Shown here: positions 30,600 through 40,177 of the stretch, piece after piece
Position numbering within the stretch: the stretch's first letter is position 1
How the letters are laid out: each line of letters begins with the position of its first letter
Source of the DNA: Archangium gephyra
GTDB taxonomy: Bacteria > Myxococcota > Myxococcia > Myxococcales > Myxococcaceae
Assembly: GCF_001027285.1 (NCBI RefSeq)
Contig: NZ_CP011509.1
Location: forward strand, 9,324,501 to 9,388,500
Length of the DNA: 64,000 bases
Direction: 5' to 3'
Program-made: the position numbers and the translations under genes
The notes under the pieces: model-generated
Told to the model about the DNA's origin: nothing
The model's database searches: none
The model's input: the letters and a program-made list of their open reading frames with translations, nothing else

Positions 30600-32051
30600 T
30601 CACTGCTCACGGAAGACAAGCAACCCCCGGGACGTCTCGGTAGCGTACAGGTACCCGTCGCCAGGCGCCTTCACCCCACTGAGGCCGTCCAGGAACGCGC
30701 GTCCCCGGCCTGAATCCGTCTCCCGCCACGTATTGTAGTAGGCAATCTGCCGGGGTGTGCTCGGGTTGGACATGTCCAGGACACGCAACCCATCCTGGTT
30801 ATGAGCGACGTACAACTTCGTGCCCACCAGCGTCAAACCGAGCACCGCGGACGCCGGGCCCATCTCGAAGCGGCCTACCTCGGTGATGTGGGCAGCATCC
30901 GACACGTCCAGGGCCCGCAGCCGGGAGCCCCAGCCCTCGCTCGCCTCGAAGGCGATGGTCCGGTCCCCGATGGCGCCCACCGCCACCGTGCGGCTGGTGG
31001 CGTTGTCGTACCCGAAGTGCCCCTTGGACACCGGTTTGGCCACATCCGTCACGTCCACCACCGCCAACCCATACGCCCAGTGACCCAGGTAGAGCCGGTT
31101 GTTGAGGACGACCCCATCCACCGGGTACTCCTGCTTCAGGGTGTCGCTCTCCGGCACGTAGTAGCGCGTCAGCAGCGAGGGCGCCGAGGGCTTGGAGACA
31201 TTGAAGATGAGCACCTCGGCCCGGGGGGACGGCGACATCATGTAGAGCCGCTCCCCGTCCACGAACAGGCCCCACCCCGCCAGGACGGTGTCCGTCGAGC
31301 CCGGCAGCGCCATGAGCCGCCGGGGCGCCTCCGGGTTGCTCACGTCATAGACGAGCAGCCCCTCGGTCTGGCTGGTGACGTAGAGCGTCTGGTCCTTCAC
31401 CCAGACGCGATTCCAGGTGTCCGCCGTGGGGGTGATCTCCGCCACCTTCCGGGGAGCGGCCGGGTCCTTCACGTCGTAGATGAAGAGGCCCTCGGACAGC
31501 GCCGCCACGTAGGCGTACCCACCCGACACGAAGACGTCCATCGCCCTGCCGCGCGGCAGGGCCGTCTCCGACACCAGCTCCACCCCGGACGCCTCCTGCT
31601 CACCCGCGGGCCGATGGACGCGCGCCGCCTCGAAGGTGCCCTCGAGGTCCATCTCCCCATTCACGCAGCGGCGGAACTGACCCTTGATCCGATCCGGCGC
31701 CGGGGCCTCGCAGCCGGCGAGCGCGATCCGCAGGGACGAGAAGGAGCGCTCGTAGTCCGTGGCCAGGTAGAAGGTCTCCCCCTCCACGTTGCGCTCCGAG
31801 AGCGGGGTGACGAAGAGCAGGGACTGGGACTGATCCGGCGTGAGGAAGAACGCCGTCGGCGTGCCCACTCCGTCAATGGTGACGTTGGTCTTCCAGACAC
31901 CATCGGCCTGGACCGCGGCGAAACCCGATCGATCACATGCGGACAGATTGAAGGCCGGAAGATCGCACTCGTGCTTCTCCTCTTCCGTGTTGGGGCATCC
32001 AGGAAGGGTGAGGAGCAGGGCTCCCGCCATGACCACCAGAGAACGATTCAT
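30600..32051 (-). CDS. LVIVD-repeat lipoprotein
   Basis: 483 residues. Lipobox LTLPGC (Cys 17 or so) after MNRSLVVMAGALLLTLPGC. From residue 165 on there are repeated LxIYDVxxPxxPxx units (GLFIYDVKDPAAPRKVAEIT, GLLVYDVSNPEAPRRLMALP, GLAVVDVTDVAKPVSKGHFG, GLRVLDMSNPSTPRQIAYYN), the LVIVD type of beta-propeller found in myxobacterial and marine surface proteins. An N-terminal domain with four Cys (HECDLPAFNLSACDRS) precedes it. Surface-exposed or periplasmic binding protein; ligand unknown. Its stop is ten bases from the EAL start, so the two may share a transcript. Confidence 0.85.
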   Translation of the reverse strand: MNRSLVVMAGALLLTLPGCPNTEEEKHECDLPAFNLSACDRSGFAAVQADGVWKTNVTIDGVGTPTAFFLTPDQSQSLLFVTPLSERNVEGETFYLATDYERSFSSLRIALAGCEAPAPDRIKGQFRRCVNGEMDLEGTFEAARVHRPAGEQEASGVELVSETALPRGRAMDVFVSGGYAYVAALSEGLFIYDVKDPAAPRKVAEITPTADTWNRVWVKDQTLYVTSQTEGLLVYDVSNPEAPRRLMALPGSTDTVLAGWGLFVDGERLYMMSPSPRAEVLIFNVSKPSAPSLLTRYYVPESDTLKQEYPVDGVVLNNRLYLGHWAYGLAVVDVTDVAKPVSKGHFGYDNATSRTVAVGAIGDRTIAFEASEGWGSRLRALDVSDAAHITEVGRFEMGPASAVLGLTLVGTKLYVAHNQDGLRVLDMSNPSTPRQIAYYNTWRETDSGRGRAFLDGLSGVKAPGDGYLYATETSRGLLVFREQ

Positions 32052-32231
32052 GCGCCATCCATACCGGGCGCCAGAGGGATGCGAAAGCATTGGTTCACCC
32101 AACACCCGGCGACGCGGGGACGTGCAACGCTGAGCAATCATACAGAAGCGCTCGGCTGCCCACTCGTCTATATGAGGGAGCCTGCCTAGGTTCGCTCAGT
32201 CCCTCGTCTCCCCACCCGGGAGGTCGCGCCT

Positions 32232-35200
32232 GTGAATCGACGTCTTCTCACCGCCACCCTATTGGCCCTCGTCCTCTCAGAGGCCGCCCTCGCCCAGGTC
32301 TATGTCATTCCACGACGGGCTCAACGTTCGCCGGTGCACACGTATGAGTTCGACTGGAAGCACATGGACATCCTCGTGGGCCCCGAGGCCGAGGGTGTAG
32401 CCTCGCCAGCGGCCCACCGGGCCCACATGCAGCCGCCCGGCGCACCGGGAGGCCCCACGTCCGCGTCCCCCACCACGCCGCAGATGCGCTCGCCGGGCGT
32501 CCCCACCGCCGACGGGACGCAGGTGCCCAAGGGTGGCAAGCAGGGCGAGCAGGGCACTGGCGGCAGCCCCGTGGAGTCCATCGAGCCGGGCAACCCCACC
32601 CCCGTGGCCGACAACCAGCGGGATGGGGGCACGCCCATCGCCACGGGCGGTGAGCTCTACGTCCCCATCGCCCTGTCGGCGGACGGCGGCACGCCGGATG
32701 GCGGACCCGCCTATGCCACGTCGCTGGGCGCCAAGAGCGGCGGCGTCCGCTTCTACTTCTACGAGAACGAACGGAACGTGGCCCAGTACGCCGCGCCCCA
32801 GCTCGAGGAGGCCTACCGCTACCTCGTCGATCGCTTCCAGTTCGTCCCCACCCAGACCTTCCCGTACATCCTCTACAGCAGCTACCAGGAGTTCCTGCAG
32901 ACCAACGTCTTCGCGGTGTCCGAGGGAACGCTGGGTGTCACCAGCACCCAGGGCAACCTGGAGCTGGCCCTGCCCTACCTGGGTGACCACCGGCTCTTCG
33001 GGGAGATCAGCTCCCACGAGATGGCCCACCAGTTCACCATCCAGAAGGTCCGCTTCCTGGCGGAGCAGGCCAAGGTCGCCGGGGATCCCCTCAACGCCAT
33101 TCCCCTCTGGTTCATCGAGGGTCTGGCCGAGTTCTACGCCAAGGGCGGGTTGGATCCCGAAGGCGAGATGATGGTGCGGGATCTGCTCATCAACCCGGAC
33201 CTGGAGCGCGGGTACGCCTTCCTCGACTTCTGGTCGCCCGGGCCCTACGGCTTCCTGTGGATCTACAAGGTGGGCCAGGCGCGCTGCCAGTTCCTGGAGG
33301 AGACGTACGGCCGGGGCTTCATCCAGAAGGTGATCGACAACTCGCCCAAGCTCATCTCCGGCACGGCGGGCACGCCGGAGCTGCAGTTCGAGGGGCTGGT
33401 GGAGATGCTCACCGGGGATGAGCCGCAGAAGGTGGCCGCGAAGTTCGAGGCGTGGCTGAAGCAGCGCGCCTACCGCACCTACCTCAAGGCCGAGCAGTCC
33501 ACGCCGCAGATCGACGTGCTGCGCGAGCGCCGGGGCATCGTCACCTCGCTCAACAGCTCGCCCGATGGCCGGCTGCTCATGTACCGGAGCATCATCCCGG
33601 AGACGGGCCAGAGCCAGCTCATCATGTTGGATCCGCGCGCTCCCCAGGAGAGCGTGAAGGTGCAGGGCGACGGCGTGCCGGGCTACGAGTCGCTGCACCC
33701 CGTCTTCGGGCGCAACTTCGCCCTCACGGACGACAAGCTGGTCTTCGTGGCCGAGTCGCTGTCGCGCGACATCATCTACGTGCAGAACTTCCAGCACACC
33801 GCCGAGGCCATCTCCATGACGGGCTCGCTGCCGTCCATGGGCCGCAGCCCCTACCTCAACAACCCCTCCGGGCTGCGCAAGGATCCGCCCTACAAGGTGC
33901 GCTTCAATCTGGGCGAGCGCGTGGCCTACAAGCTCGCGGACCACGGGCTGATCGCCGCGTACTCGCCGGCCTTCTCGCCGGATGGCAAGCAGCTGGCCTT
34001 CATCGGCCTGAACGAGTCGGGCACGCGCGACGTGTACGTGCTGCCGCTGGATCAGGGCCTGGACGTGGAGCCGCGGCAGATCACCCACGACGTGTACGCC
34101 GAGCGCAGCCTGGCCTGGGGCCCGGCCGGCATCGTCTTCACCTCGGACGCCACCTCGCACGGCTACTACAACCTCTTCCGGGTGAAGCCGGAGAGCGCCG
34201 ACAAGGTGGAGCGCCTCACCACCGAGGCGAGGGACCACGCGGATCCCACGGTGACGCCCGACGGCCGCCTCTTCTTCGTGGCGTATGAGAAGAGCCGCTC
34301 GGACCTGCACGAGTACACCGGCGGTGGCGGGATCGTTCGGCGCACGGACGTGACCACGGGCCTCTTCGAGCCGAGCCCCGCTCCAGATGGGAACCTGTGG
34401 CTGCTCTACCACGTGTCCGGTGAGCGCAAGCCGGCCCTGCTGCGCTCGCAGCAGTTGATGACCTTCGAGGTGGCGCAGGCCAGCAAGGTCGAGGCGGGCC
34501 CTCCGAGCCCCCTGCCCCAGCGCTCGCTGGTGGGCGCCGAGTCCTACAAGCCCTTCGCCCGGGAGAACATCGACCTGGGGCCCATCATGGGCTTCGCCGG
34601 CGCGGGTGGCGGCGGCTTCTACGGCCAGGTGTTCGCCTCGGCCGCGGACCGGATGCGCAACCACGCCATGATGCTGCAGGTGGCCGTGTACGGCTCGTTC
34701 GACCTGACCGACGGCTACCTGCTGTACATCAACCAGTCACAGCGCACGATGTACGGCCTGGGTCTCTTCCAGTCCCTGCGCTTCCGCCTGGACGGGACGC
34801 TGAGCAAGTACCGCAACCAACTGCCCTACTACGCACTCGTCGCGGGTGAACGCTTCTTCGGCGCCACCTCCCTGGCGCGCTACCCGCTGAGCACCTTCAC
34901 CTTCCTGGAAGGCAACCTCAGCATCGGTGGAGCCTCGTACTTCCTCGATCCGACAACCGCCTTCATCCTCAACCTGCAGGAGCTCAACGGCATCGGCGAC
35001 CTGTACTCGGAGTGGCAGCGGAACAGGCCAGGCATGCGCTTCCAGACGGAGGGCTCGCTGGCCTTCGGCTACAACACCCTGCGCTACCACTACACGGGCG
35101 TGCCCATCTCCGGCACCTCGTTCCTGAGCGAGGTCACCACCGGCGTCCAGCCCTTCAACGGCGAGTTCTACGGCAACCTGCGCCTGGACGCGGAGCGCTA

Positions 35201-35741
35201 CTTCCCCATCCCGCTGGGCAGCACCCACATCATGCTGCGCGGTGGCGCGGGCACCAGCTTCGGTGGACGCTTCGCCCAGTCCTTCTACCTCTCCAGCTTC
35301 GACACCCTTCGCGGCGTGCCCTTCGGCAACGAGGAGTGGCTGCTGGGCCAGCACTACCTGTACTCCACGCTGGAGCTGCGCGTGCCGCTGGATGCGATCA
35401 TCCGCATCGCCTTCCTCAACACCCTCATGGGTGTGGCCGGCTTCGACGTGGGCGGCGTGGGCGGTACGGCCCGCGAGGTGTGGAACCGGCGCGTGCTCGA
35501 TGCCGCCGTGGGCCTCAACGTGGGCCTCGGTCCCATCCTCCTGCGCCTGCACTTCGCCTACCCGTTCGACATCAAGGCCCCCGTGGGCCGGCCAGCCGAC
35601 AAGTGGGTGACGCAGTTCTCCATCGGCCTCGCCGGGCTCGAGGGCTATCTCTTCAAGGGACACGGCAAGGCGTCCCCGTCCCAGAAGAAGATCCCCGGGC
35701 CTCCCGTGACGCTTGGGGGACCCAACCTCGGCGGGTTCTGA
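32232..35741 (+). CDS. Metallopeptidase/beta-propeller/outer-membrane barrel fusion
   Basis: 1169 residues. Signal peptide of 21 residues, a Pro/Gly-rich linker to about 165, and a gluzincin domain. The zinc site is HEMAH (H262, E263, H266) with WFIEGLAEF holding the third ligand E296; this resembles the peptidase-MA-like family. Residues 425-770 contain TolB-like WD repeats (SPDGRLLMYRSI; SPAFSPDGKQLAFIGL; VTPDGRLFFVAYEKS). Residues 790-1150 are beta-rich (GGGGFYGQVFASAADRMRN, ITLE strands, EEWLLGQHYLYSTLELRVPL) and look like an Omp85/surface-antigen type barrel. It probably sits in the outer membrane with the peptidase outside or periplasmic. Nothing in the neighbourhood explains its substrate. 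Confidence 0.82.
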   Translation: MNRRLLTATLLALVLSEAALAQVYVIPRRAQRSPVHTYEFDWKHMDILVGPEAEGVASPAAHRAHMQPPGAPGGPTSASPTTPQMRSPGVPTADGTQVPKGGKQGEQGTGGSPVESIEPGNPTPVADNQRDGGTPIATGGELYVPIALSADGGTPDGGPAYATSLGAKSGGVRFYFYENERNVAQYAAPQLEEAYRYLVDRFQFVPTQTFPYILYSSYQEFLQTNVFAVSEGTLGVTSTQGNLELALPYLGDHRLFGEISSHEMAHQFTIQKVRFLAEQAKVAGDPLNAIPLWFIEGLAEFYAKGGLDPEGEMMVRDLLINPDLERGYAFLDFWSPGPYGFLWIYKVGQARCQFLEETYGRGFIQKVIDNSPKLISGTAGTPELQFEGLVEMLTGDEPQKVAAKFEAWLKQRAYRTYLKAEQSTPQIDVLRERRGIVTSLNSSPDGRLLMYRSIIPETGQSQLIMLDPRAPQESVKVQGDGVPGYESLHPVFGRNFALTDDKLVFVAESLSRDIIYVQNFQHTAEAISMTGSLPSMGRSPYLNNPSGLRKDPPYKVRFNLGERVAYKLADHGLIAAYSPAFSPDGKQLAFIGLNESGTRDVYVLPLDQGLDVEPRQITHDVYAERSLAWGPAGIVFTSDATSHGYYNLFRVKPESADKVERLTTEARDHADPTVTPDGRLFFVAYEKSRSDLHEYTGGGGIVRRTDVTTGLFEPSPAPDGNLWLLYHVSGERKPALLRSQQLMTFEVAQASKVEAGPPSPLPQRSLVGAESYKPFARENIDLGPIMGFAGAGGGGFYGQVFASAADRMRNHAMMLQVAVYGSFDLTDGYLLYINQSQRTMYGLGLFQSLRFRLDGTLSKYRNQLPYYALVAGERFFGATSLARYPLSTFTFLEGNLSIGGASYFLDPTTAFILNLQELNGIGDLYSEWQRNRPGMRFQTEGSLAFGYNTLRYHYTGVPISGTSFLSEVTTGVQPFNGEFYGNLRLDAERYFPIPLGSTHIMLRGGAGTSFGGRFAQSFYLSSFDTLRGVPFGNEEWLLGQHYLYSTLELRVPLDAIIRIAFLNTLMGVAGFDVGGVGGTAREVWNRRVLDAAVGLNVGLGPILLRLHFAYPFDIKAPVGRPADKWVTQFSIGLAGLEGYLFKGHGKASPSQKKIPGPPVTLGGPNLGGF

Positions 35742-35756
35742 CGGCTTTGCCCTCAC

Positions 35757-35794
35757 GGCCCGGGGTGGGGGCACGCGAAACCCTCACCCCGGCC
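35757..35794. terminator. Bidirectional terminator between the fusion gene and the DUF2892 gene
   Basis: GGCCCGGGGTGGGG pairs with CCCTCACCCCGGCC around a 10-base loop. It lies between two convergent stops (35741 and 35798). No long T-run on either side, so it is a weaker type. Confidence 0.5.
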
Positions 35795-35797
35795 CGC

Positions 35798-36268
35798 TCA
35801 GGACTGCGCCGCCACCAGCGCGGCGTTGGAGCGGGCCAGCGGGCCACCCTCGTGGGGAATCCGCTCGAAGTCGCCCCGCAGCGCCTTCAGGGCGAACTTC
35901 TCGAGGTCGATCTCCCGCCGCGTGCGGACCCCCAGCGCCCTCACCAGCTCCGACAAGGGACCGAAGCCGAGCAGGCCATGCTGGAGCAGCAGCCCCGCGG
36001 CCACCCCGCTCACGATCTTCCAACGGGGGCCATCCTTCGACGCCAGCACCAGCCCGAGCACCGAGACCGCGGACGCCGCCACCGTCACCACCCGGTTCAG
36101 GTCCCACTCGCGCTCCAACTTCTCCAGGTAGGTGCTGATGACCGAGCGATCCATGTGCTCGGCCATGCTCTGGACGCACTTCTCCACCCGCGCATCAATC
36201 CGCCGGTTCACCCCGTCCGGTGTGTGGGTACGCACCGAGTCGGTCGACGTCCGGTTCCAGGACTCCAT
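35798..36268 (-). CDS. DUF2892 (YgaP-like) membrane protein
   Basis: 156 residues. N-terminal soluble part of about 65 residues with ERE-rich helix, two membrane helices (VVTVAASAVSVLGLVLASKD; IVSGVAAGLLLQHGLLGFGP) and the tail ALGVRTRREIDLEKFALKAL, the pattern of DUF2892. The function of the family is unknown. Divergent from the PLD-like gene, 123 bases between starts. Confidence 0.8.
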   Translation of the reverse strand: MESWNRTSTDSVRTHTPDGVNRRIDARVEKCVQSMAEHMDRSVISTYLEKLEREWDLNRVVTVAASAVSVLGLVLASKDGPRWKIVSGVAAGLLLQHGLLGFGPLSELVRALGVRTRREIDLEKFALKALRGDFERIPHEGGPLARSNAALVAAQS

Positions 36269-36391
36269 CTCGCCTCCCTCCAGGCTGGCAGGTCATCTGT
36301 GCGAAGGTAGGGACGCACGCGCACACGGGGAGGACAGCGCACCGGGCCCGGCCGTCTGCCCGCCGGTCCCCCCTGCTCGGCTCGCCAGGGG

Positions 36392-37660
36392 ATGCCTAGC
36401 TTGGCCGCCGTGAAACGTCTTCCACACGCCTTGCTCGCCTGCCTGCTCGGTACCGCCTGCGTCCACCGCGACCATCCTCAATCGCTGCGCGTCCATGAGG
36501 ACGTCGCGGACTCGGGGCCCGCGCTGTCGTTGGCCCTGTACCAGTCCGTGGGCGTGGGGCTGCGAACGGGCCACGTGGTGGAGCTGGTGCAGGACGCCCG
36601 CATCCTCGAGCGCCTCGAGGCGGAGATCCGCCAGGCCCGCGAGTCCATCCACCTGCTCGCCTCCAACTGGCAGCCGGGCGAGGCCTCGGAGCGGCTCCTG
36701 CGTGCGCTCGCCGAGCGCCAGCAGGGCGTGGTGTGCCGCATCCTCGTGGATCCCCTCCACAGCCCGGGCTTCCAGGACACGGTGGAGCCCCGGCTCGTCC
36801 AGGCCGGGTGTGAGGTCCGCGCCTTCCGGCCCTTCGTCGGCTCGGAGGTGGTGTTCAACGATGAGCGGTTGGAGGCGCGCAACCACCGTCAGCTCGTCAT
36901 CCGCGATGGGCGCACCGGCCTCACCGGAGGCTCCGGCGTGGGCCCGGAAGGGCGTGCCACGCAGAAGCCGGCGGAAGCGTCGCGCGACACCTATGTCCAC
37001 GTGGAGGGTCCGGCCGTGCGCCAGTTGCAACAGGCCTTCGCGCGGGATTGGTTGGAAGCGGGCGGAGGACTGCTCCCGGAGTCGGCCTTCCCCACGCTCG
37101 AGCCGCGCGGAGAGGCGCGTGCCGCCTTCGTCGCGAGCACCGGCTCGCCGTCGCTCAGCCACTCCGAGCGCATGGTGCAGGTGCTCATGGCCGCCGCCCG
37201 GCGGCGCCTGTGGCTCACCAACGCCTGCTTCGTCCCCACCGCCGCCACCGTGGACACGCTCATCCGCAAGGCCCGCGCGGGCGTGGACGTGCGCATCCTC
37301 GTGCCCGGCTACGAGGCCACCTCCGGCGTGCTCGCCGCCCAGCGCGCCTCCTACGAGCGCCTGCTGGAGAGCGGTGTGCGTCTCTGGGAGTACCAGTCCG
37401 CGCCCCTGTATGCCCGCACGCTCGTGGTGGACGACCAGCTGACGGCCGTGGGCTCCAACAACCTGGAGCCCAACGCGAGCGCGATGCTCGAGGAAGGGGC
37501 CCTCGTCGTCGAGGATGCGGCGCTCGCCCGTGCGCTCGCCGACAGCTTCGAGCGGGACATGGCGCACGCGGTGGAGATCCGCAAGGACGTGTGGCGGGAG
37601 CGCGGGTGGCTGGACCGTGTCGGCTCCGCGCTTCCTCCCTCGTCCACCGGTTGCCGCTGA
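36392..37660 (+). CDS. Phospholipase D-like lipoprotein with degenerate HKD motifs
   Basis: 422 residues. Lipobox LLGTAC near residue 23; the first in-frame start is ATG, while the GTG at 36410 fits the signal peptide equally well. Two PLD-type halves of cardiolipin-synthase style. The first catalytic motif is HRQLVIRDG (H165), where the Lys of HxKxxxxD is Gln. The second is YARTLVVDD (Y340), where His is Tyr and Lys is Arg, followed by VGSNNLEPNA as in active enzymes. The fold looks intact but both active-site motifs lack key residues, so classical phosphodiesterase chemistry is unlikely; binding of phospholipid or nucleic acid is possible. Confidence 0.8.
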   Translation: MPSLAAVKRLPHALLACLLGTACVHRDHPQSLRVHEDVADSGPALSLALYQSVGVGLRTGHVVELVQDARILERLEAEIRQARESIHLLASNWQPGEASERLLRALAERQQGVVCRILVDPLHSPGFQDTVEPRLVQAGCEVRAFRPFVGSEVVFNDERLEARNHRQLVIRDGRTGLTGGSGVGPEGRATQKPAEASRDTYVHVEGPAVRQLQQAFARDWLEAGGGLLPESAFPTLEPRGEARAAFVASTGSPSLSHSERMVQVLMAAARRRLWLTNACFVPTAATVDTLIRKARAGVDVRILVPGYEATSGVLAAQRASYERLLESGVRLWEYQSAPLYARTLVVDDQLTAVGSNNLEPNASAMLEEGALVVEDAALARALADSFERDMAHAVEIRKDVWRERGWLDRVGSALPPSSTGCR

Positions 37661-37800
37661 GCGGGTAGTCCGAAGCCCTGGGCGGACAACCTCCGCCCCA
37701 CCCGGGAGAAACCCACTTCCCATCCGGCGGGCCAGGAGCATCCGCCAGAGGACACACGGGCCCGAAACGCCGGGCATCTCCCTTGCTCGCATCAGACGCG

Positions 37801-39624
37801 ATGAGATTCGCGCGCCTGCTCTGCATCCTCTCGGTTGCCTCGCTGTTCGCCTGTGACCCCGGGGCCAAGGCTCCGCCCTCGGTGGATGGGGAACAGAGCT
37901 CCATCACGGACAATCCCCTGCCCCACCCTCAGGGGCCGCGGAACGAGGACCCACAGGACCCACCGCCGCCCCCCCAGCCACGCCCGCCACCGCCTCCTCC
38001 GCCACCGCCGCCTCCTCCGCCGCTGCCGCCCGAGGAGCAGCGGACCTTCGTCCTGCCACCGGTCCAGGAGTCCCTGCAGGAGTACGAGCTCATCCTGCCG
38101 CCGGGCGTGCTGGAGAAGTTCCTCGCGGACAAGTACACGCCGGAGCAGGACGCCACCTTCCGCCACGCGGGGGTGAGCTACCCGGTGAAGGTGCGCCTGC
38201 GAGGCGCCTCCGCGCGGGACTTCCCCAAGAAGAGCTGGAACGTGAACTTCGAGGGCGGCACGCGCTTCGAGGGGCGCACCTCGCTCAACCTCGTCGCCGA
38301 GTACCAGGACGCGACCCTGCTGGCGGAGAAGCTCTCCTATGATCTGCTGGCCGCCATGCGCCTCCCGGCCCCGCGGACGAAGTACGTGCGGCTGCGCATC
38401 AACGGCCGCTACGAGGGCCCCTTCCTGGACATCGAGCAGGTCAACAAGTCCTTCCTGCGCGCCCACGCGTTCCCGGACGACGATGCCTCCATCTACCGCG
38501 CCGGCTGGAAGGACACGGAGCTCAAGCTGCGCTCCTGGAAGGTCCCCTACCAGGGCGACTGGTTGAAGAAGACGAACGAGAAGGAGCCCGACGACGCGCT
38601 CGACGAGGTGCTGTACGTCATCAACCGCACGCCCGAGCCCCAGCTGCCGGAGGCGCTCGCGAAGCACCTGGAGTTGGAGTGGTACCTGCGCGCCATGGTC
38701 ATGGACGCGCTGATGGCCAACAACTACGTGGAGGACTCGGAGAGCTACTTCATCCACGACCGGGTGACGGACCGCTGGGTGTACGTCCCGTGGGATCTCA
38801 ACAACGTGGATGCGCGCTGGTGGTACGAGATTCCGCTCGTCGATGAGCCACTGCCCCTCTACAAGCATCAGCTCTTCCCCTTCACCCTCACCGATGGGGC
38901 GGTGGCCACCCGGTACCAGAACCGCAAGGACATCCACCCGGGCTACCTGCCCGTCTTCAGCAACCTGGGCACCCGCGTGGTGATGAACCCGGAGTTGCGC
39001 GAGCGCCTGGTGGCACGGCTCGACAAGGCCCTGAACGAGCTCTTCACCCTGGAGGTGATGGGGGCCCATATCGACAAGCTGCACGCGCTCCTGACGCCGC
39101 ACATGGCCGGGGACCCGTACATGGACCGGGTGAAGTTCCAGAAGGGCCGCGCCTGGATGAGGGACTTCGTCCGCCTGCGCCGCACGTTCGTCCTGAAGGA
39201 ACTGGAGCGCTACCGCACGCACAAGCCTGGACTGGTGCTGGAAGCGCTGGACGCGCGCGAGGGCTGGGTGGAGCTGCGCAACCGGGGCAGCACGCCAGTG
39301 CCACTCGGAGGGATGGTGCTGACCACGAACCTGCGGAGGAACATCCCCGAGCTGCTGAGGCCCGAGCTTCCGGCGCAGACGCCCGAGGAGGCGCCGTCGT
39401 ATGGCCCGCCCGCGGGCACCGTGCTCCCGGCGCTCACGCTTGGACCGGACGAGCGCGTGCGCTTCTCCGCCGCCGAGCTGGGTCTCACCTTCACGCCCGA
39501 TGGAGAGCTCGGCGTCTTCGATGGGAAGTCCGTGGTGGGGATGAAGGACGTCCTCTTCTACGGGAAGCTGCCGGACGGGACGCACTACGAGCGTGCCACG
39601 GATGGAACCTGGCGGGTGCGCTGA
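37801..39624 (+). CDS. CotH-kinase-like lipoprotein with polyproline linker
   Basis: 607 residues from the ATG at 37801. Lipobox LFACDP; a linker of about 35 residues with a run of about 14 prolines; then a CotH domain at residues 95-480 (VKVRLRGASARDFPKKSWNV, SYDLLAAMRLPAPRTKYVRL, YVPWDLNNVDARWWYEIPL). CotH proteins are atypical kinases; the Lys/Asp-type residues are plausible here but I cannot confirm activity. The last 100 residues are beta-rich, lamin-tail-like (EALDAREGWVELRNRGSTPV). The long proline run may span the periplasm or cell surface. Confidence 0.82.
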   Translation: MRFARLLCILSVASLFACDPGAKAPPSVDGEQSSITDNPLPHPQGPRNEDPQDPPPPPQPRPPPPPPPPPPPPPLPPEEQRTFVLPPVQESLQEYELILPPGVLEKFLADKYTPEQDATFRHAGVSYPVKVRLRGASARDFPKKSWNVNFEGGTRFEGRTSLNLVAEYQDATLLAEKLSYDLLAAMRLPAPRTKYVRLRINGRYEGPFLDIEQVNKSFLRAHAFPDDDASIYRAGWKDTELKLRSWKVPYQGDWLKKTNEKEPDDALDEVLYVINRTPEPQLPEALAKHLELEWYLRAMVMDALMANNYVEDSESYFIHDRVTDRWVYVPWDLNNVDARWWYEIPLVDEPLPLYKHQLFPFTLTDGAVATRYQNRKDIHPGYLPVFSNLGTRVVMNPELRERLVARLDKALNELFTLEVMGAHIDKLHALLTPHMAGDPYMDRVKFQKGRAWMRDFVRLRRTFVLKELERYRTHKPGLVLEALDAREGWVELRNRGSTPVPLGGMVLTTNLRRNIPELLRPELPAQTPEEAPSYGPPAGTVLPALTLGPDERVRFSAAELGLTFTPDGELGVFDGKSVVGMKDVLFYGKLPDGTHYERATDGTWRVR

Positions 39625-39626
39625 GC

Positions 39627-40157
39627 TCAGGCCCGCCGCTCGACCAACCGCTCGCGGGTGGTGGTCACGGGCGCGCCACGGGGCCGGGTGTCCTTCCGGC
39701 CCGCCCGCACCAGCCCCCACCCCGCGCCCACCAGCAGGGCTCCGAAGAGGAGGAACCCCACGTCCCACGCGAGCTGCCCCGCTCCGGGGTGGACGTGGTG
39801 GATGCCCAGCAGTTGATGGTCGATGATCCCCTCCACCACGTTGAAGAGACCCCATCCCATGGAGAGCGAGCCGACGAAGGTCCGCGTGGACCAGGGCACC
39901 TCGGGGCGCTGACCCGCGCGCCACAGCAGGCCGAGGCCGATCGCCGTCACCAGCCACGTGAAGGCATGGAAGAGGCCGTCCCAGAACATGTTGACCTTCA
40001 TCGCGACGAGGTCCGTGGGCGGCAGCCGGGTCGAGAGCATGTTGTGCCACTGGAGCAACTGGTGCAGCAGGATGCCGTCGACGAAGCCTCCCAGGCCCGT
40101 GCCGAGCAACACGCCCGCGGAGATGAGCGCCCCTTGATGCCGTGGAATGCCAGCCAT
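39627..40157 (-). CDS. DUF2243 membrane protein
   Basis: 176 residues from the ATG at 40157, after GGAGG six bases upstream. Four membrane helices, with the family's conserved core GGFVDGILLHQLLQWHNMLS and later VVEGIIDHQLLGIHHVHPG, including several His that might bind metal or haem. The family often lies with cytochrome oxidase or copper genes; here the partner is the small CPNC membrane protein upstream. Confidence 0.88.
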   Translation of the reverse strand: MAGIPRHQGALISAGVLLGTGLGGFVDGILLHQLLQWHNMLSTRLPPTDLVAMKVNMFWDGLFHAFTWLVTAIGLGLLWRAGQRPEVPWSTRTFVGSLSMGWGLFNVVEGIIDHQLLGIHHVHPGAGQLAWDVGFLLFGALLVGAGWGLVRAGRKDTRPRGAPVTTTRERLVERRA

Positions 40158-40177
40158 GGACTTCCTCCTTTCCGCTG

